A stretch of 64,000 nucleotides of DNA from a candidate division LCP-89 bacterium B3_LCP (lineage in GTDB: Bacteria > Electryoneota > B3-LCP), in NCBI GenBank assembly GCA_005223185.1, contig NJBN01000010.1, forward strand, positions 69,442-133,441, in the 5' to 3' direction. The position numbers and the translations under genes are program-made. The notes below the pieces were generated by a model, which was not told the origin of the DNA, searched no databases, and saw only the letters and a program-made list of their open reading frames with translations. Position 1 is the first letter of the stretch; every line of letters begins with the position of its first letter. Of this stretch, positions 1 to 7,830 are shown piece after piece.

Positions 1-1069
1 ATACCACGTTCACTCCGGAAAGAGCAGCCAGGATTATCCCCAATCCAGATTCCTGACCTGCCTGGTAGTCAACGCCTTTGGAATCGGATAATCCCATATA
101 GGCGTGTGTGGGTAGTCCTAACTTCTTGCCGACCGCCACGTCAACCATGTCGATCATCATGGTTTCGATGGCGCCCATGGGAGTAGTGCCGTAGCGTAAA
201 TCCATGGCCGAGGGCGATCCCCCCCAGATTACCGGCGCGCCGGTTTGAGCAGTCTGAGCCAAAAATACACCCGCCAACGTTTCCGCTGCATGTTGCACCG
301 CAGCGCCGGAAAGCGTAATTGGTGCGGTGGAACCGGTCAACGGCATGGATACAAATTCTGAGGGTATGCCCGCCCGCGCAGCCTCGATTACCGAATGAGA
401 GGTCAAGTCAGACCACATCAGAGGAGGGGAAGGGCAGGCGTCAAATATAGCCAGTGGTTTTTCCTTCAGCGCACTTTCACTTCCTCTTACTGATGTCAGC
501 ATGTCCTTCATGACAGAAAAACTCTCCTTCTCGAATATACCCGTAATGACCGGTTTAAAGCCTAACTTCAAAGCTAAGTAGAGTCTATACGAATCACCGC
601 ATTTCTCAGGAACATCAGAACTTATCAGTGCGGTGGATTGAATATGATAGTTGTCCAGTTTATTCACTAATTTGATGAAGCGGCGCAGATCGTTGGTCAC
701 CGGTTTACGGATGCGGCCTTCGCTGGGATCATGTATGTAGAGCGCTGCTGATCCCGGGTCAAAATGAACCTCATCACCGCCGATGTTAATCTCATTATCA
801 CCGTTTACATCGTATAGTTGGATAGTTCGGGGGGCGGATTTCAATGCATCTTCTATCAGCGATTTTGGAAAGCTCAGTTTGCCAGTTCCCCTGACGCTAT
901 TCCCTGAGTCAATCGGTTTTGCGCCATGTTCCGACAATAATGAATAAGCTTCGCTATTCTCGACGAATATGCCCACCTTATCCAGTATAGCGAATGCCTC
1001 TTCGATGATATCATCCACAAATGAATCGGATATTATCGTCAGTTTTGGTCGCAGTGTGTGTTCGGTCAT
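1..1069 (-). CDS. MttB-family corrinoid methyltransferase, cut off by the window edge
   Basis: Reading leftward from ATG at 1069, 356 codons are open to the window edge, so the 3' part lies outside. The protein begins MTEHTLRPKLTIISDSF and contains GGDEVHFDPGSAALYIHDP and GGSPSAMDLRYGTTPMGA, which I recognise as trimethylamine methyltransferase (MttB) superfamily segments. This family removes a methyl group from trimethylamine (pyrrolysine-containing members) or from quaternary amines such as glycine betaine (members without pyrrolysine) and hands it to Co(I) of a corrinoid protein in the cytoplasm. No in-frame TAG occurs in the visible part, but the remainder is needed to decide whether pyrrolysine is used. 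The start lies 8 bp after the homocysteine methyltransferase gene, and a corrinoid protein is encoded just before that, so all three probably act as one methyl-transfer chain. The substrate is not determinable here. Confidence 0.85.
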   Translation of the reverse strand, partial: MTEHTLRPKLTIISDSFVDDIIEEAFAILDKVGIFVENSEAYSLLSEHGAKPIDSGNSVRGTGKLSFPKSLIEDALKSAPRTIQLYDVNGDNEINIGGDEVHFDPGSAALYIHDPSEGRIRKPVTNDLRRFIKLVNKLDNYHIQSTALISSDVPEKCGDSYRLYLALKLGFKPVITGIFEKESFSVMKDMLTSVRGSESALKEKPLAIFDACPSPPLMWSDLTSHSVIEAARAGIPSEFVSMPLTGSTAPITLSGAAVQHAAETLAGVFLAQTAQTGAPVIWGGSPSAMDLRYGTTPMGAIETMMIDMVDVAVGKKLGLPTHAYMGLSDSKGVDYQAGQESGLGIILAALSGVNVV

Positions 1070-1077
1070 TTATGCCT

Positions 1078-1971
1078 CTAGCGAAAATTTTTGTCTATAA
1101 GAACGCGCAGGGCGCTTATATGCGTAGCATCACTGCCACAACATCCGCCGAAAGCATGCACGCCTGAGCTTAAAATCTGTTGGGCAGATTGTGCGAATTC
1201 GTCAGCTTTCTGTGGGTAGACTACTCCATCTGGAGTTATTTCGGGCGTTCCAGCGTTTGGTTGAATGAGTAATGGTGTGTCTATTTCCGTGACTAAGTAC
1301 TTCGCCAGTTTAACCATACCTTCTGCTTCCAGCGTACAGTTTGATCCTACTAAAAAAGCTCCGTTATCCGATAATGTTTTAAGAGCCTCCACTGCAGAAT
1401 CGCCCATCACTGTAAAAAATCCATTCGGCGTGCTGTTGAAGGTCATTGTCACGGCTACCGGTATCGAAGGCGCGGTCTTCCTGCAGGCGTTTAAGCTGAT
1501 CAGAGCTTCCTTCAGATCGTAATGCGTCTCCAGCAGAAAGAAGTCAATGCTACAGTCCGCTAAAATTCCCGCTTGTTCGATGAATGTCTTGTCTGCAGAC
1601 TCTTCAGTCAGCAGACCGTGCGGTTGGAAGAATTCCCCTGTAGGTCCCATTCCGCCAGCTATATAGGTCTTCCCCTGTGACGCTTCTTTGGCAATTTCAA
1701 CCGCCCTGCGGTTGATCGCATCGCATTTCCGGTCCAGAGATCCCTTCTTCAATCTGATACGGTTCCCCCCAAAGCTACAGGTAGTGATAACGTTTGCACC
1801 TGCTTGGGTGTACTCTTCGTGAACCTGGCGGATTTTGTCAGCTTGAGACAAAATCCATGCTTCCGGCGCCTGTCCGGCAGGCAAGCCCATCCCGATCAAG
1901 CGCGAACCTATGGCGCCATCGAAAAGAAGGGGTGGCGTATGTAGGATTCTATCCGCAATCTGTTCTTTCAC
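1078..1971 (-). CDS. Homocysteine S-methyltransferase domain protein (MetH N-terminal type)
   Basis: A 297-aa single-domain TIM-barrel protein. It opens with the family signature LLFDGAIGSRL and carries the zinc-ligand cysteines: one in VGSNCTLEAEG and the pair in FGGCCGSD near the C-terminus. The family transfers a methyl group to the zinc-bound thiolate of homocysteine to give methionine. The start is GTG at 1971, placed directly against the TGA of the corrinoid gene (TGAGTG), which implies translational coupling. Because pterin-binding, cobalamin and reactivation domains are absent, the methyl group most likely arrives on the neighbouring corrinoid protein, with the MttB-like enzyme as the methyl source. 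A betaine-homocysteine methyltransferase acting without corrinoid is a less likely reading given the neighbours. Confidence 0.88.
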   Translation of the reverse strand: MKEQIADRILHTPPLLFDGAIGSRLIGMGLPAGQAPEAWILSQADKIRQVHEEYTQAGANVITTCSFGGNRIRLKKGSLDRKCDAINRRAVEIAKEASQGKTYIAGGMGPTGEFFQPHGLLTEESADKTFIEQAGILADCSIDFFLLETHYDLKEALISLNACRKTAPSIPVAVTMTFNSTPNGFFTVMGDSAVEALKTLSDNGAFLVGSNCTLEAEGMVKLAKYLVTEIDTPLLIQPNAGTPEITPDGVVYPQKADEFAQSAQQILSSGVHAFGGCCGSDATHISALRVLIDKNFR

Positions 1972-2613
1972 TCAAGCATCCAGAAGTTTAATAGCTAAAG
2001 CTACCGCCCGGGAAGCGTCTGGAGCATATCCGTCAGCGCCGATCTCTTCTGCCCAGTCTGAAGTTACTGGCGCTCCACCAACCAGCACTTTGACTCCGTC
2101 CCGAATTCCTTTATCGTTTAACTGATCTATCAGGTGTTTCTGGTTGATCATCGTCGTTGTAAGCAAAGCCGAGAGCACTAAAAAGTCGGGCTTATGCTGT
2201 TCGGTTTCCTGTACAAACCTGTCCAGAGCCACGTCCGCACCCAAATCAACTACCTGAAACCCGTGAGCAGAAAGCAGCGCACAGACTAAATTCTTGCCGA
2301 TTTCGTGTATGTCACCCTGTATGGTTCCAGCGATAACCGTACCGCGGGAAAGCCGGGCAGCGGATTTTCCTTCGGATGACGGAAACATGACGTCCATGGC
2401 TGCCTGCATAGCCTTGGCAGACAGCAGAAGCTGCGGCAGGAAGAACTCACCCTGATCGAATAGATCACCAGCATGCCGTATCGCCGTGATGAACGGCTGG
2501 AGGGCTTCTGTTGGATTACTACCAGCGTTGACAATCTTTTCCGCCAATATTTTCGTTTTCCCAGCATCTCCATCGAGTATGCAGTTGTGGATTTCCTGAT
2601 TTGGTTTACTCAA
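1972..2613 (-). CDS. Corrinoid (cobalamin-binding) methyl-carrier protein, MtbC/MttC type
   Basis: A 213-aa two-domain protein. Residues about 1-90 form the helical cap (B12-binding 2 type), and residues about 90-210 form the Rossmann-like cobalamin domain with the DxHxxG motif in GDIHEIGKN, whose histidine is the lower axial ligand of cobalt. Members of the family shuttle a methyl group between a substrate-specific methyltransferase (MttB, MtbB, MtaB type) and a methyl acceptor enzyme. Here it is encoded directly upstream of the homocysteine methyltransferase (stop and start touching) and two genes from the MttB-like gene, so it is the natural shuttle between them. A RamA-type reactivator for oxidised corrinoid is not visible next to it; the stand-alone MetH reactivation domain at 19486-20100 could in principle serve, but that is inference. 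Confidence 0.92.
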   Translation of the reverse strand: MSKPNQEIHNCILDGDAGKTKILAEKIVNAGSNPTEALQPFITAIRHAGDLFDQGEFFLPQLLLSAKAMQAAMDVMFPSSEGKSAARLSRGTVIAGTIQGDIHEIGKNLVCALLSAHGFQVVDLGADVALDRFVQETEQHKPDFLVLSALLTTTMINQKHLIDQLNDKGIRDGVKVLVGGAPVTSDWAEEIGADGYAPDASRAVALAIKLLDA

Positions 2614-2639
2614 GGTTGTACCTCATCTGTCATATATCT

Positions 2640-3482
2640 TCATCTCTGACATTTACCGCAGTAAAATGCGCTTCTACCACCGATCTTCACCTTTTTAATC
2701 TCACTTCCGCACGCCTGACATGGTTCACCAGGGCGGCCATAAACTGCAAGCATCTCTTTGAAGCTGCCCGGCTTGTCATCCACCCGCCGGTAATCACTTA
2801 TGGTGGTGCCGCATGCGCGTATCGAAGCCCGCAGGACCTGAACGACAGCCTCAGCCAATCTCTCTCTATCTCTTTTGGTTAATTTGCCACCGTGTCGAGA
2901 AGGGCGTATTCCCGCCAGGTAGAGAGCTTCCGAAGCGTATATATTGCCGATACCCGCAATCAACGACTGATCCATCAGCAGTGTATGCACCGCTCGTGTT
3001 CTGCGTTTATTCCCTCCGGGAGAATGGACGAACTTTAATAGCGAATCCGCTTCGAATTGAGAGGACAGCGGATCGATTCCCAGCCCTTTTAACGATTCGA
3101 TCTCTTCATCAGAACGGTACAATTCCAGCCTTCCGAAACGGCGAATGTCAACGTGACCCAACCATCCGCCATCAGCGAATCGGTAACGACTGCACAGATG
3201 AGCCGGATCAGGATCGCCGTTTTTTGCAGATATAAACTTGCCCGTCATACCCAAGTGAGCGATCAGTTTATTCCCATTATCCAGATGAAAGGTTATGAAT
3301 TTACCCGTTCGATCGATGCCCTGGAAGAACCGACCCATAAAGAATGCGGCGAAACTATCAAAGGTATCCGCAGTTCTTTTGAGCATATCCCCCCGTAAGA
3401 GTTCCGCACTGGTTATGCTCCGCCCCAGGCATTGCGCCCGCAGTTCGCATACTATGGTTTCCACCTCTGGCAGTTCAGGCAC
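2640..3482 (-). CDS. mutM: Formamidopyrimidine-DNA glycosylase / AP lyase
   Basis: A 280-aa Fpg protein of normal length. The mature N-terminus PELPEVETIV supplies the catalytic Pro1 (Schiff base) and Glu2; the TGKF lysine region, the central helix-two-turn-helix part and a C-terminal zinc finger (CQACG and CGKC, paired cysteines) are all present. The enzyme removes 8-oxoguanine and formamidopyrimidines and cleaves the abasic site. Translation starts at GTG 3482, nine bases after the stop of the outer-membrane protein gene, and the corrinoid protein gene follows after 26 bp. All are leftward, so the repair gene sits in a probably shared transcript with the methyl-transfer genes, to which it has no functional tie. 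Confidence 0.97.
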   Translation of the reverse strand: MPELPEVETIVCELRAQCLGRSITSAELLRGDMLKRTADTFDSFAAFFMGRFFQGIDRTGKFITFHLDNGNKLIAHLGMTGKFISAKNGDPDPAHLCSRYRFADGGWLGHVDIRRFGRLELYRSDEEIESLKGLGIDPLSSQFEADSLLKFVHSPGGNKRRTRAVHTLLMDQSLIAGIGNIYASEALYLAGIRPSRHGGKLTKRDRERLAEAVVQVLRASIRACGTTISDYRRVDDKPGSFKEMLAVYGRPGEPCQACGSEIKKVKIGGRSAFYCGKCQR

Positions 3483-3491
3483 TATAACAAC

Positions 3492-4331
3492 TCACTGTAG
3501 AAAGTATCCATAACTCAGATAAAAACGATCATTATTTCCGCCCGTTGGATACCAGTGATAAGCGCAGGATAAACGAGCGCGCCGCTTCTGGATTATACTC
3601 AACCCAAATGTCCAGTATTCATCTGATCCTGCACTCACCCAGCCACCTTGGCCTGCAAAAGAATCAGACAGGCGGATTTCTGCACCGATTCGCCATTCCG
3701 GAAGATCGAAATCCTGCAGATCTTCCCATTCCAGAGCAGAACCCTGTACTGCGGCAGTGATTTTACCATTCATGGTCCAGGAAAGTCCCGTTAAGATACG
3801 GTATGGCACTAAATGACTTCCCGGGTGGGTGATACTCTGTACGCAGGCGCTAAAGAGCCAGGGTCCGTAAGGTAGAAGGAAACCTAAGTCTCCAGTCCAG
3901 TAGCCTTCTCTGTCCTCATCCGACCAGCGTTCGTTGATATATTTAAACGATAACCCTACTGGAAGTCCAATCGGCGTCTTATAAACTGTCGCCATTAGTA
4001 TTGCCAATGCATTACCGCCATCAAGATGACCTTTATCCAGGAATCTGTATATCCCCAAACCCGCGCCGTGGCGCGTTGAACGGGAATAATTGAGGTAGCT
4101 GAATCCCCAATTGTCAGGCAGGTTCAGCTCGTCGAAACGGAAGGAGAAATCCATCGCCATTCTATTTTGCAGGTACAGTCCCGCGGGATTCCAATATACG
4201 GCAGAAACGTCAGTGGGAAGGGCAACACCGGCGCCACCCATTCCCTGCACTCGAGCACTGACCGGTTCTGAAGCATTTACCTGAAACTCAGCAAGTATTA
4301 ACGTGACGAGTAGTATAATGGATTTTCGCAT
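3492..4331 (-). CDS. Outer-membrane beta-barrel protein (PorV/FadL-like, UPF0164-type)
   Basis: A 279-aa secreted protein. Residues 1-20 form a signal peptide (MRKSIILLVTLILAEFQVNA). It is followed by GMGGAGVALPTDVSAVYWNP, the N-terminal signature shared by FadL, PorV/PorQ and UPF0164 outer-membrane barrels. The rest alternates aromatic strands and ends in an aromatic-rich strand (FYLSYGYFLQ) as expected for a barrel inserted by Bam. In bacteria with T9SS, PorV-like barrels shuttle CTD-bearing cargo, but the match here is to the general fold and a transport role in the outer membrane is all I would claim. It is the first gene of the leftward group leading to mutM. Confidence 0.75.
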   Translation of the reverse strand: MRKSIILLVTLILAEFQVNASEPVSARVQGMGGAGVALPTDVSAVYWNPAGLYLQNRMAMDFSFRFDELNLPDNWGFSYLNYSRSTRHGAGLGIYRFLDKGHLDGGNALAILMATVYKTPIGLPVGLSFKYINERWSDEDREGYWTGDLGFLLPYGPWLFSACVQSITHPGSHLVPYRILTGLSWTMNGKITAAVQGSALEWEDLQDFDLPEWRIGAEIRLSDSFAGQGGWVSAGSDEYWTFGLSIIQKRRARLSCAYHWYPTGGNNDRFYLSYGYFLQ

Positions 4332-4336
4332 GTCAT

Positions 4337-4365
4337 AGTATAAATAAAATAAATATCCATCGCAA
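4337..4365 (-). promoter_or_regulatory. Candidate sigma70-type promoter for the outer-membrane protein gene
   Basis: On the minus strand TTGCGA (4365-4360) and TATACT (4342-4337) are separated by 17 bp and lie just ahead of the ATG at 4331. The distance to the start codon is very short, so transcription would begin almost at the start codon; only moderate support. Confidence 0.35.
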
Positions 4366-4451
4366 GTTCATTTAATTCAATCTGCTGATTGCGCTATGAT
4401 GCCTCGTCATCTTTAATTATCCGAACTGCCTCAAAAATAAAGCGAAATTCC

Positions 4452-4480
4452 TTGACATTTTTAGTGCTCTGACCTATATT
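4452..4480 (+). promoter_or_regulatory. Sigma70-type promoter for the response regulator gene
   Basis: TTGACA (4452-4457) and TATATT (4475-4480) with a 17-bp spacer, about 100 bp ahead of the start codon at 4583. This is the consensus spacing and near-consensus sequence. Confidence 0.7.
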
Positions 4481-4582
4481 CCCGTAGATACCGTAGTTAG
4501 GACTGGAATCTGCTTAACGCTGCACGTTAAACACAACCCCGGTCGAACAAGTTTGGACGATTAGTTTAAGAGGTACTTTGGG

Positions 4583-5509
4583 ATGAGTTATTCAATCCTG
4601 GTAGTTGATGATTCCTGGGAATCGCGGGAAGTGATTACTTCCATTCTGTCGATAAATGAAGATTATAGCTTAGCCATGGCTGAAAATGGTGAAGAAGCCA
4701 TGGGCAAACTCCAGACGAATAATTTCGACCTGGTGGTTACTGACATCTCCATGCCGGTGATGGATGGTCTGGAACTTTTAGATCATCTTGTAAAGAATAA
4801 ACCGAGCCTGCCTGTGATCACCTTCACCGGATTCGGCGATATTTTCGGTGTAAAAGCTCTGGAACGAGGCGCAGAAGATTGCATCTTCAAACCCTTCGAT
4901 GCCCGCGATTTTAAGCTGCGGATTGCTAAGGCGCTGAAGTACAGCCGCCTGAAGAAATATCAGGATCTTTTGGAACAGAAGAACAAGGAGCTCCGGCAGA
5001 TTTCCACTATGGATCAATTAACGCAGTTGTACAACCGGCATTATATGCAGGATGTGCTGCAGAGGGAATTTACCCGGGCTAAAAGATACCGCAACAAGCT
5101 TTCCTGTGTGATGATAGACATCGATCATTTTAAGAAGATCAATGATGAATACGGGCATATGCAGGGAGATTCGGTCTTGAGGGAATTTGCCGGTCTCTTA
5201 AAAAATACCTGCCGCGAAGTGGACGTTCCCTGCCGCTTTGGAGGGGAAGAATTCCTCATCATTCTACCCGAAACCGACCGTCGCGGCGCCGAATGTATGG
5301 CTGATCGCCTGCGCCGAGCCACCGAAACTATGCCTATCTTCAGGGTTGAAAGTGCGGAACTGCTGACCGAACTGAAAATTAGCGTTTCAGTCGGTCTGTC
5401 TGCCTATCCCGATCCCCGTATCCGCAGTGAAATGGACATGATAACGCTGGCGGATGAAGCTCTCTATCTTGCTAAGAACCAGGGCCGGAACTGCGTCATG
5501 GTAGCGTGA
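4583..5509 (+). CDS. Response regulator with diguanylate cyclase output (REC-GGDEF, PleD-like)
   Basis: A 308-aa soluble protein. Residues 1-120 are a receiver domain with the acidic pair D9-D10 and the phosphate-accepting D54 (VVTDISMPVMDG). A short helical linker follows at about 125-145, then a GGDEF domain at about 145-305 with the active-site signature GGEEF at 220-224. The intact RxxD inhibitory site (REVD, 211-214) lies five residues before it, so the enzyme should make cyclic di-GMP from two GTP and be product-inhibited. It is monocistronic, with its own promoter and a strong terminator at 5547. The cognate histidine kinase is not in the window. Confidence 0.95.
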   Translation: MSYSILVVDDSWESREVITSILSINEDYSLAMAENGEEAMGKLQTNNFDLVVTDISMPVMDGLELLDHLVKNKPSLPVITFTGFGDIFGVKALERGAEDCIFKPFDARDFKLRIAKALKYSRLKKYQDLLEQKNKELRQISTMDQLTQLYNRHYMQDVLQREFTRAKRYRNKLSCVMIDIDHFKKINDEYGHMQGDSVLREFAGLLKNTCREVDVPCRFGGEEFLIILPETDRRGAECMADRLRRATETMPIFRVESAELLTELKISVSVGLSAYPDPRIRSEMDMITLADEALYLAKNQGRNCVMVA

Positions 5510-5546
5510 AATAAAAGTATAATTTGTAAAACTGAAGCATAAAATA

Positions 5547-5580
5547 GGGGCGCTCTGGCCAAGCAGAGCGTCCCTTTTGT
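5547..5580 (+). terminator. Rho-independent terminator after the response regulator gene
   Basis: An 11-bp stem (GGGGCGCTCTG paired with CAGAGCGTCCC, one G-T pair), a six-base loop and then TTTTGTT, 38 bp after the stop codon. Confidence 0.8.
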
Positions 5581-5584
5581 TGTT

Positions 5585-5632
5585 GCGTCAGGTCTTGGTT
5601 TCTCGCCCGATCGGGAAAGTGTGACCTGACGC
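5585..5632. repeat. Palindromic repeat family A, copy 1
   Basis: Perfect 10-bp inverted ends GCGTCAGGTC / GACCTGACGC enclose an inner palindrome (CCCGATCGGG). The same ends recur at 20502-20535 and, slightly altered, at 29727-29769 with different interiors. This copy lies between the convergent response-regulator and phosphofructokinase genes. Confidence 0.8.
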
Positions 5633-5642
5633 TTTAAAGTTC

Positions 5643-6731
5643 CTACCTCCCCATCGATATCCCAATCGCCTCCGCCGTCTGCACCATCTGCCCGTCGGGG
5701 TCAACGAACTTCTGCTTGCCGATAGCCTCTTCAAGAGGAACGTAAACAATTTTGGCTTTTCGCAACGCCACCATATGTCCGAACTTCTTCTTCACCACCA
5801 TGTGCACCGCTTCCACGCCGAAGCGTGTGGCTAAAATGCGGTCGAAGGTGGAAGGCTTGCCACCCCGCTGGATATGTCCTAAAGTGGTTACCCGCGTATC
5901 CATTCCTAAGTTCTGGGATATTTCATATCCCACCTGCTGCCCGATACCGCCCAATCTGTCCAGACCATGCGTCTGATCCGCCGATTCCACCACAATCCTG
6001 TCACCGCCGGATGGGTGCGCTCCTTCAGCGGCTACCACGATGGAAAACTTCCTGCCGACTTTTCTGCGCCCGTCTATCTTATCATAAATCCGATCCCAAC
6101 TGAAAGGAATTTCCGGTATGAGTATGACGTCAGCGCCGCCTGCTATCCCCGATTCTAATGCTATCCAGCCCGCGTCACGCCCCATTACTTCTAACACCAT
6201 AGCGCGGTGATGCGATTCCGCCGTAGTGTGCAGTTTGTCCAGAGCCTCTGTTGCTGTAGTGATTGCCGTATCGAAACCGAAGGTAACTTCCGTAGCGGAT
6301 AGATCATTATCTATGGTTTTGGGCACACCCACAACCGGAGCCCCCATTTTGTGGAGTTCATTAGCGATATACAGACTGCCATCGCCTCCAATGACGATCA
6401 GAGCATCCACACGCAGATCGTTGAGGCATTCCATCAATTCCTTGGATTTATCCTCCTTGACGATCTTTCCATCCCTTTCCACCGGGTAGTGGAAGGGATC
6501 TCCTCGGTTGGACGTCCCTAAAATCGTTCCCCCCCTGTACAGTAATCCGGCTACGTCCGGCATATCTAAACGCCAGGGATCGGCTTTCTGAACCAAGCCT
6601 TCGTAACCATCCTGGATTCCCAGCACGTGAGCTCCATACTGGAGTTTTGCCGTTTTAACCGCTGCTCTGATTACGGAATTGAGTCCCGGAGCATCCCCGC
6701 CTCCGGTTAAGATTGCTATGTTGTGAAGCAT
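5643..6731 (-). CDS. pfkA: 6-phosphofructokinase, group III (mixed G104/K124 type)
   Basis: A 362-aa PFK-A family enzyme. Visible motifs are the nucleotide-binding GGGDAPGLN near residue 10, GGDGS (the position equal to E. coli Gly104, the residue that allows ATP), PKTIDND (catalytic Asp, with Lys in place of E. coli Gly124), and MGRDAGWIAL. Known groupings: Gly104 with Gly124 marks classic ATP enzymes, Asp104 with Lys124 marks pyrophosphate enzymes, and Gly104 with Lys124 marks group III, usually ATP-using but evolved from the PPi lineage. It phosphorylates fructose 6-phosphate to the 1,6-bisphosphate in glycolysis. ATP use is therefore the best guess. It is followed 60 bp upstream (rightward) by tsaC in the same orientation. 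Confidence 0.93.
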   Translation of the reverse strand: MLHNIAILTGGGDAPGLNSVIRAAVKTAKLQYGAHVLGIQDGYEGLVQKADPWRLDMPDVAGLLYRGGTILGTSNRGDPFHYPVERDGKIVKEDKSKELMECLNDLRVDALIVIGGDGSLYIANELHKMGAPVVGVPKTIDNDLSATEVTFGFDTAITTATEALDKLHTTAESHHRAMVLEVMGRDAGWIALESGIAGGADVILIPEIPFSWDRIYDKIDGRRKVGRKFSIVVAAEGAHPSGGDRIVVESADQTHGLDRLGGIGQQVGYEISQNLGMDTRVTTLGHIQRGGKPSTFDRILATRFGVEAVHMVVKKKFGHMVALRKAKIVYVPLEEAIGKQKFVDPDGQMVQTAEAIGISMGR

Positions 6732-6791
6732 CTCATACCCCCGTTTTATCTTAAATATTATTAATCATCTAAGGTATATCTGATAGTATCC

Positions 6792-7394
6792 TTATTCTAA
6801 AAATTTCCCTTTGCCTTCACGCAGCACCTGAGGAAAGTCGTCACTTAAATCGACGATAGTAGATCTCTCATCAGGCAAAATCCCGCCGTCAATGACGCAT
6901 CCCAATTGGTTGCCGAATTTCTCTTCGATATCTATCGCTTCGGTGAACAATCCATAATCGGTAACCTCAGCGGTGGTAGTCAGGATCGGTTCCTCTAATT
7001 CCTGCACCAAATCTTGTACAATCTGGTTGTCGGGAACCCGAAGCCCAACTGTTTTCTGCTTCGTCAACATGAGCTTGGGGACTTCTCTGGAAGCTTGCAG
7101 GATGAAAGTGTACGGGCCTGGTAGATGTCGCCGTAATACTTTATAAGTCGAGTTGGAAATGCGTGCATAGACTGCGATATGCTTCAAGTCCGCACAGAGA
7201 AGTGCCATCGGGTGCTTCTTGTCCACCCGTTTAATCTGATACAGTTTCGCAATAGCTTTTTTATCCCGTAGTCTGCACCCAAATGCGTACACCGAATCCG
7301 TTGGTAATGCGATAATTTCACCCTGATGCAGAATATCAACCGCTTTTCGTATCAGTCTTATTTGTGGGTTGACGGGATTAACACTAAACAGCAT
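6792..7394 (-). CDS. tsaC: L-threonylcarbamoyladenylate synthase (YrdC/Sua5 family)
   Basis: A 200-aa single YrdC domain. It makes threonylcarbamoyl-AMP from threonine, bicarbonate and ATP for the t6A37 modification of ANN-reading tRNAs. The substrate loop KRVDKKHPMALL and the segments IIALPTDSVYAFGC and RHLPGPYTFILQA are typical. Length fits bacterial TsaC and there is no Sua5 C-terminal domain. The start is ATG 7394. It lies upstream of the phosphofructokinase gene on the same strand, with a 60-bp gap. TsaB, TsaD and TsaE are not in the window. Confidence 0.93.
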   Translation of the reverse strand: MLFSVNPVNPQIRLIRKAVDILHQGEIIALPTDSVYAFGCRLRDKKAIAKLYQIKRVDKKHPMALLCADLKHIAVYARISNSTYKVLRRHLPGPYTFILQASREVPKLMLTKQKTVGLRVPDNQIVQDLVQELEEPILTTTAEVTDYGLFTEAIDIEEKFGNQLGCVIDGGILPDERSTIVDLSDDFPQVLREGKGKFLE

Positions 7395-7538
7395 ATTCGG
7401 TACTACCCCAAAGCAGGCTTAATTCTCTGATCCAAGTTGAAAGATAAGCATGAAACAGGGTCAAATGCAAGTTTTTTCTACAGATTGACAAGCACAAACG
7501 GTAAATTCTCTTCTAAAAACCAATGGTTACAAAAATGC

Positions 7539-7567
7539 TTGACTTTAGGCCGTTCTCTCTTTACATT
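7539..7567 (+). promoter_or_regulatory. Promoter of the tRNA-Leu gene
   Basis: TTGACT (7539-7544), 17-bp spacer, TACATT (7562-7567), ending 14 bp before the mature tRNA 5' end. Position and spacing fit a tRNA promoter. Confidence 0.7.
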
Positions 7568-7581
7568 TAGCATTCCTGAAA

Positions 7582-7666
7582 GCCGGGGTGGTGAAACTGG
7601 TAGACGCAGGGGACTCAAAATCCCCCGACCCTTGCGGTCATGCGGGTTCGATTCCCGCCCCCGGCA
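7582..7666 (+). tRNA. tRNA-Leu (anticodon CAA)
   Basis: A class II tRNA of 85 nt. The acceptor stem GCCGGGG pairs with CCCCGGC, the discriminator base is A (7666), and the anticodon loop CTCAAAA sits between GGGGA and TCCCC and gives anticodon CAA (reads UUG). A long variable arm follows, and the T arm is GCGGG-TTCGATT-CCCGC. The 3' CCA is not fully encoded (ACAT follows). It has its own promoter upstream and a perfect hairpin terminator 15 bp downstream, so it is an independent unit. Confidence 0.97.
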
Positions 7667-7680
7667 CATCAGATATTAAA

Positions 7681-7713
7681 CAAAAGCACTGTTGTTAGCA
7701 GTGCTTTTGCTGT
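7681..7713 (+). terminator. Terminator of the tRNA-Leu gene
   Basis: A perfect 11-bp stem CAAAAGCACTG / CAGTGCTTTTG with a 7-base loop, followed by a short T-rich tract. Confidence 0.75.
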
Positions 7714-7830
7714 TTTGTAAGAATTTCTCAGATAAAACCTGTTGAGTATATTCATATCTTTTAGTATATTACCCGAAATTGTGAATATAGTTAGAACATT
7801 ATTCATACAAATCAATAGAGTGCCCCCACC

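Noticed and set aside
7437-7679. Open frames over the tRNA-Leu gene on both strands
   Set aside because: They overlap the tRNA and its promoter and have no coding signals.
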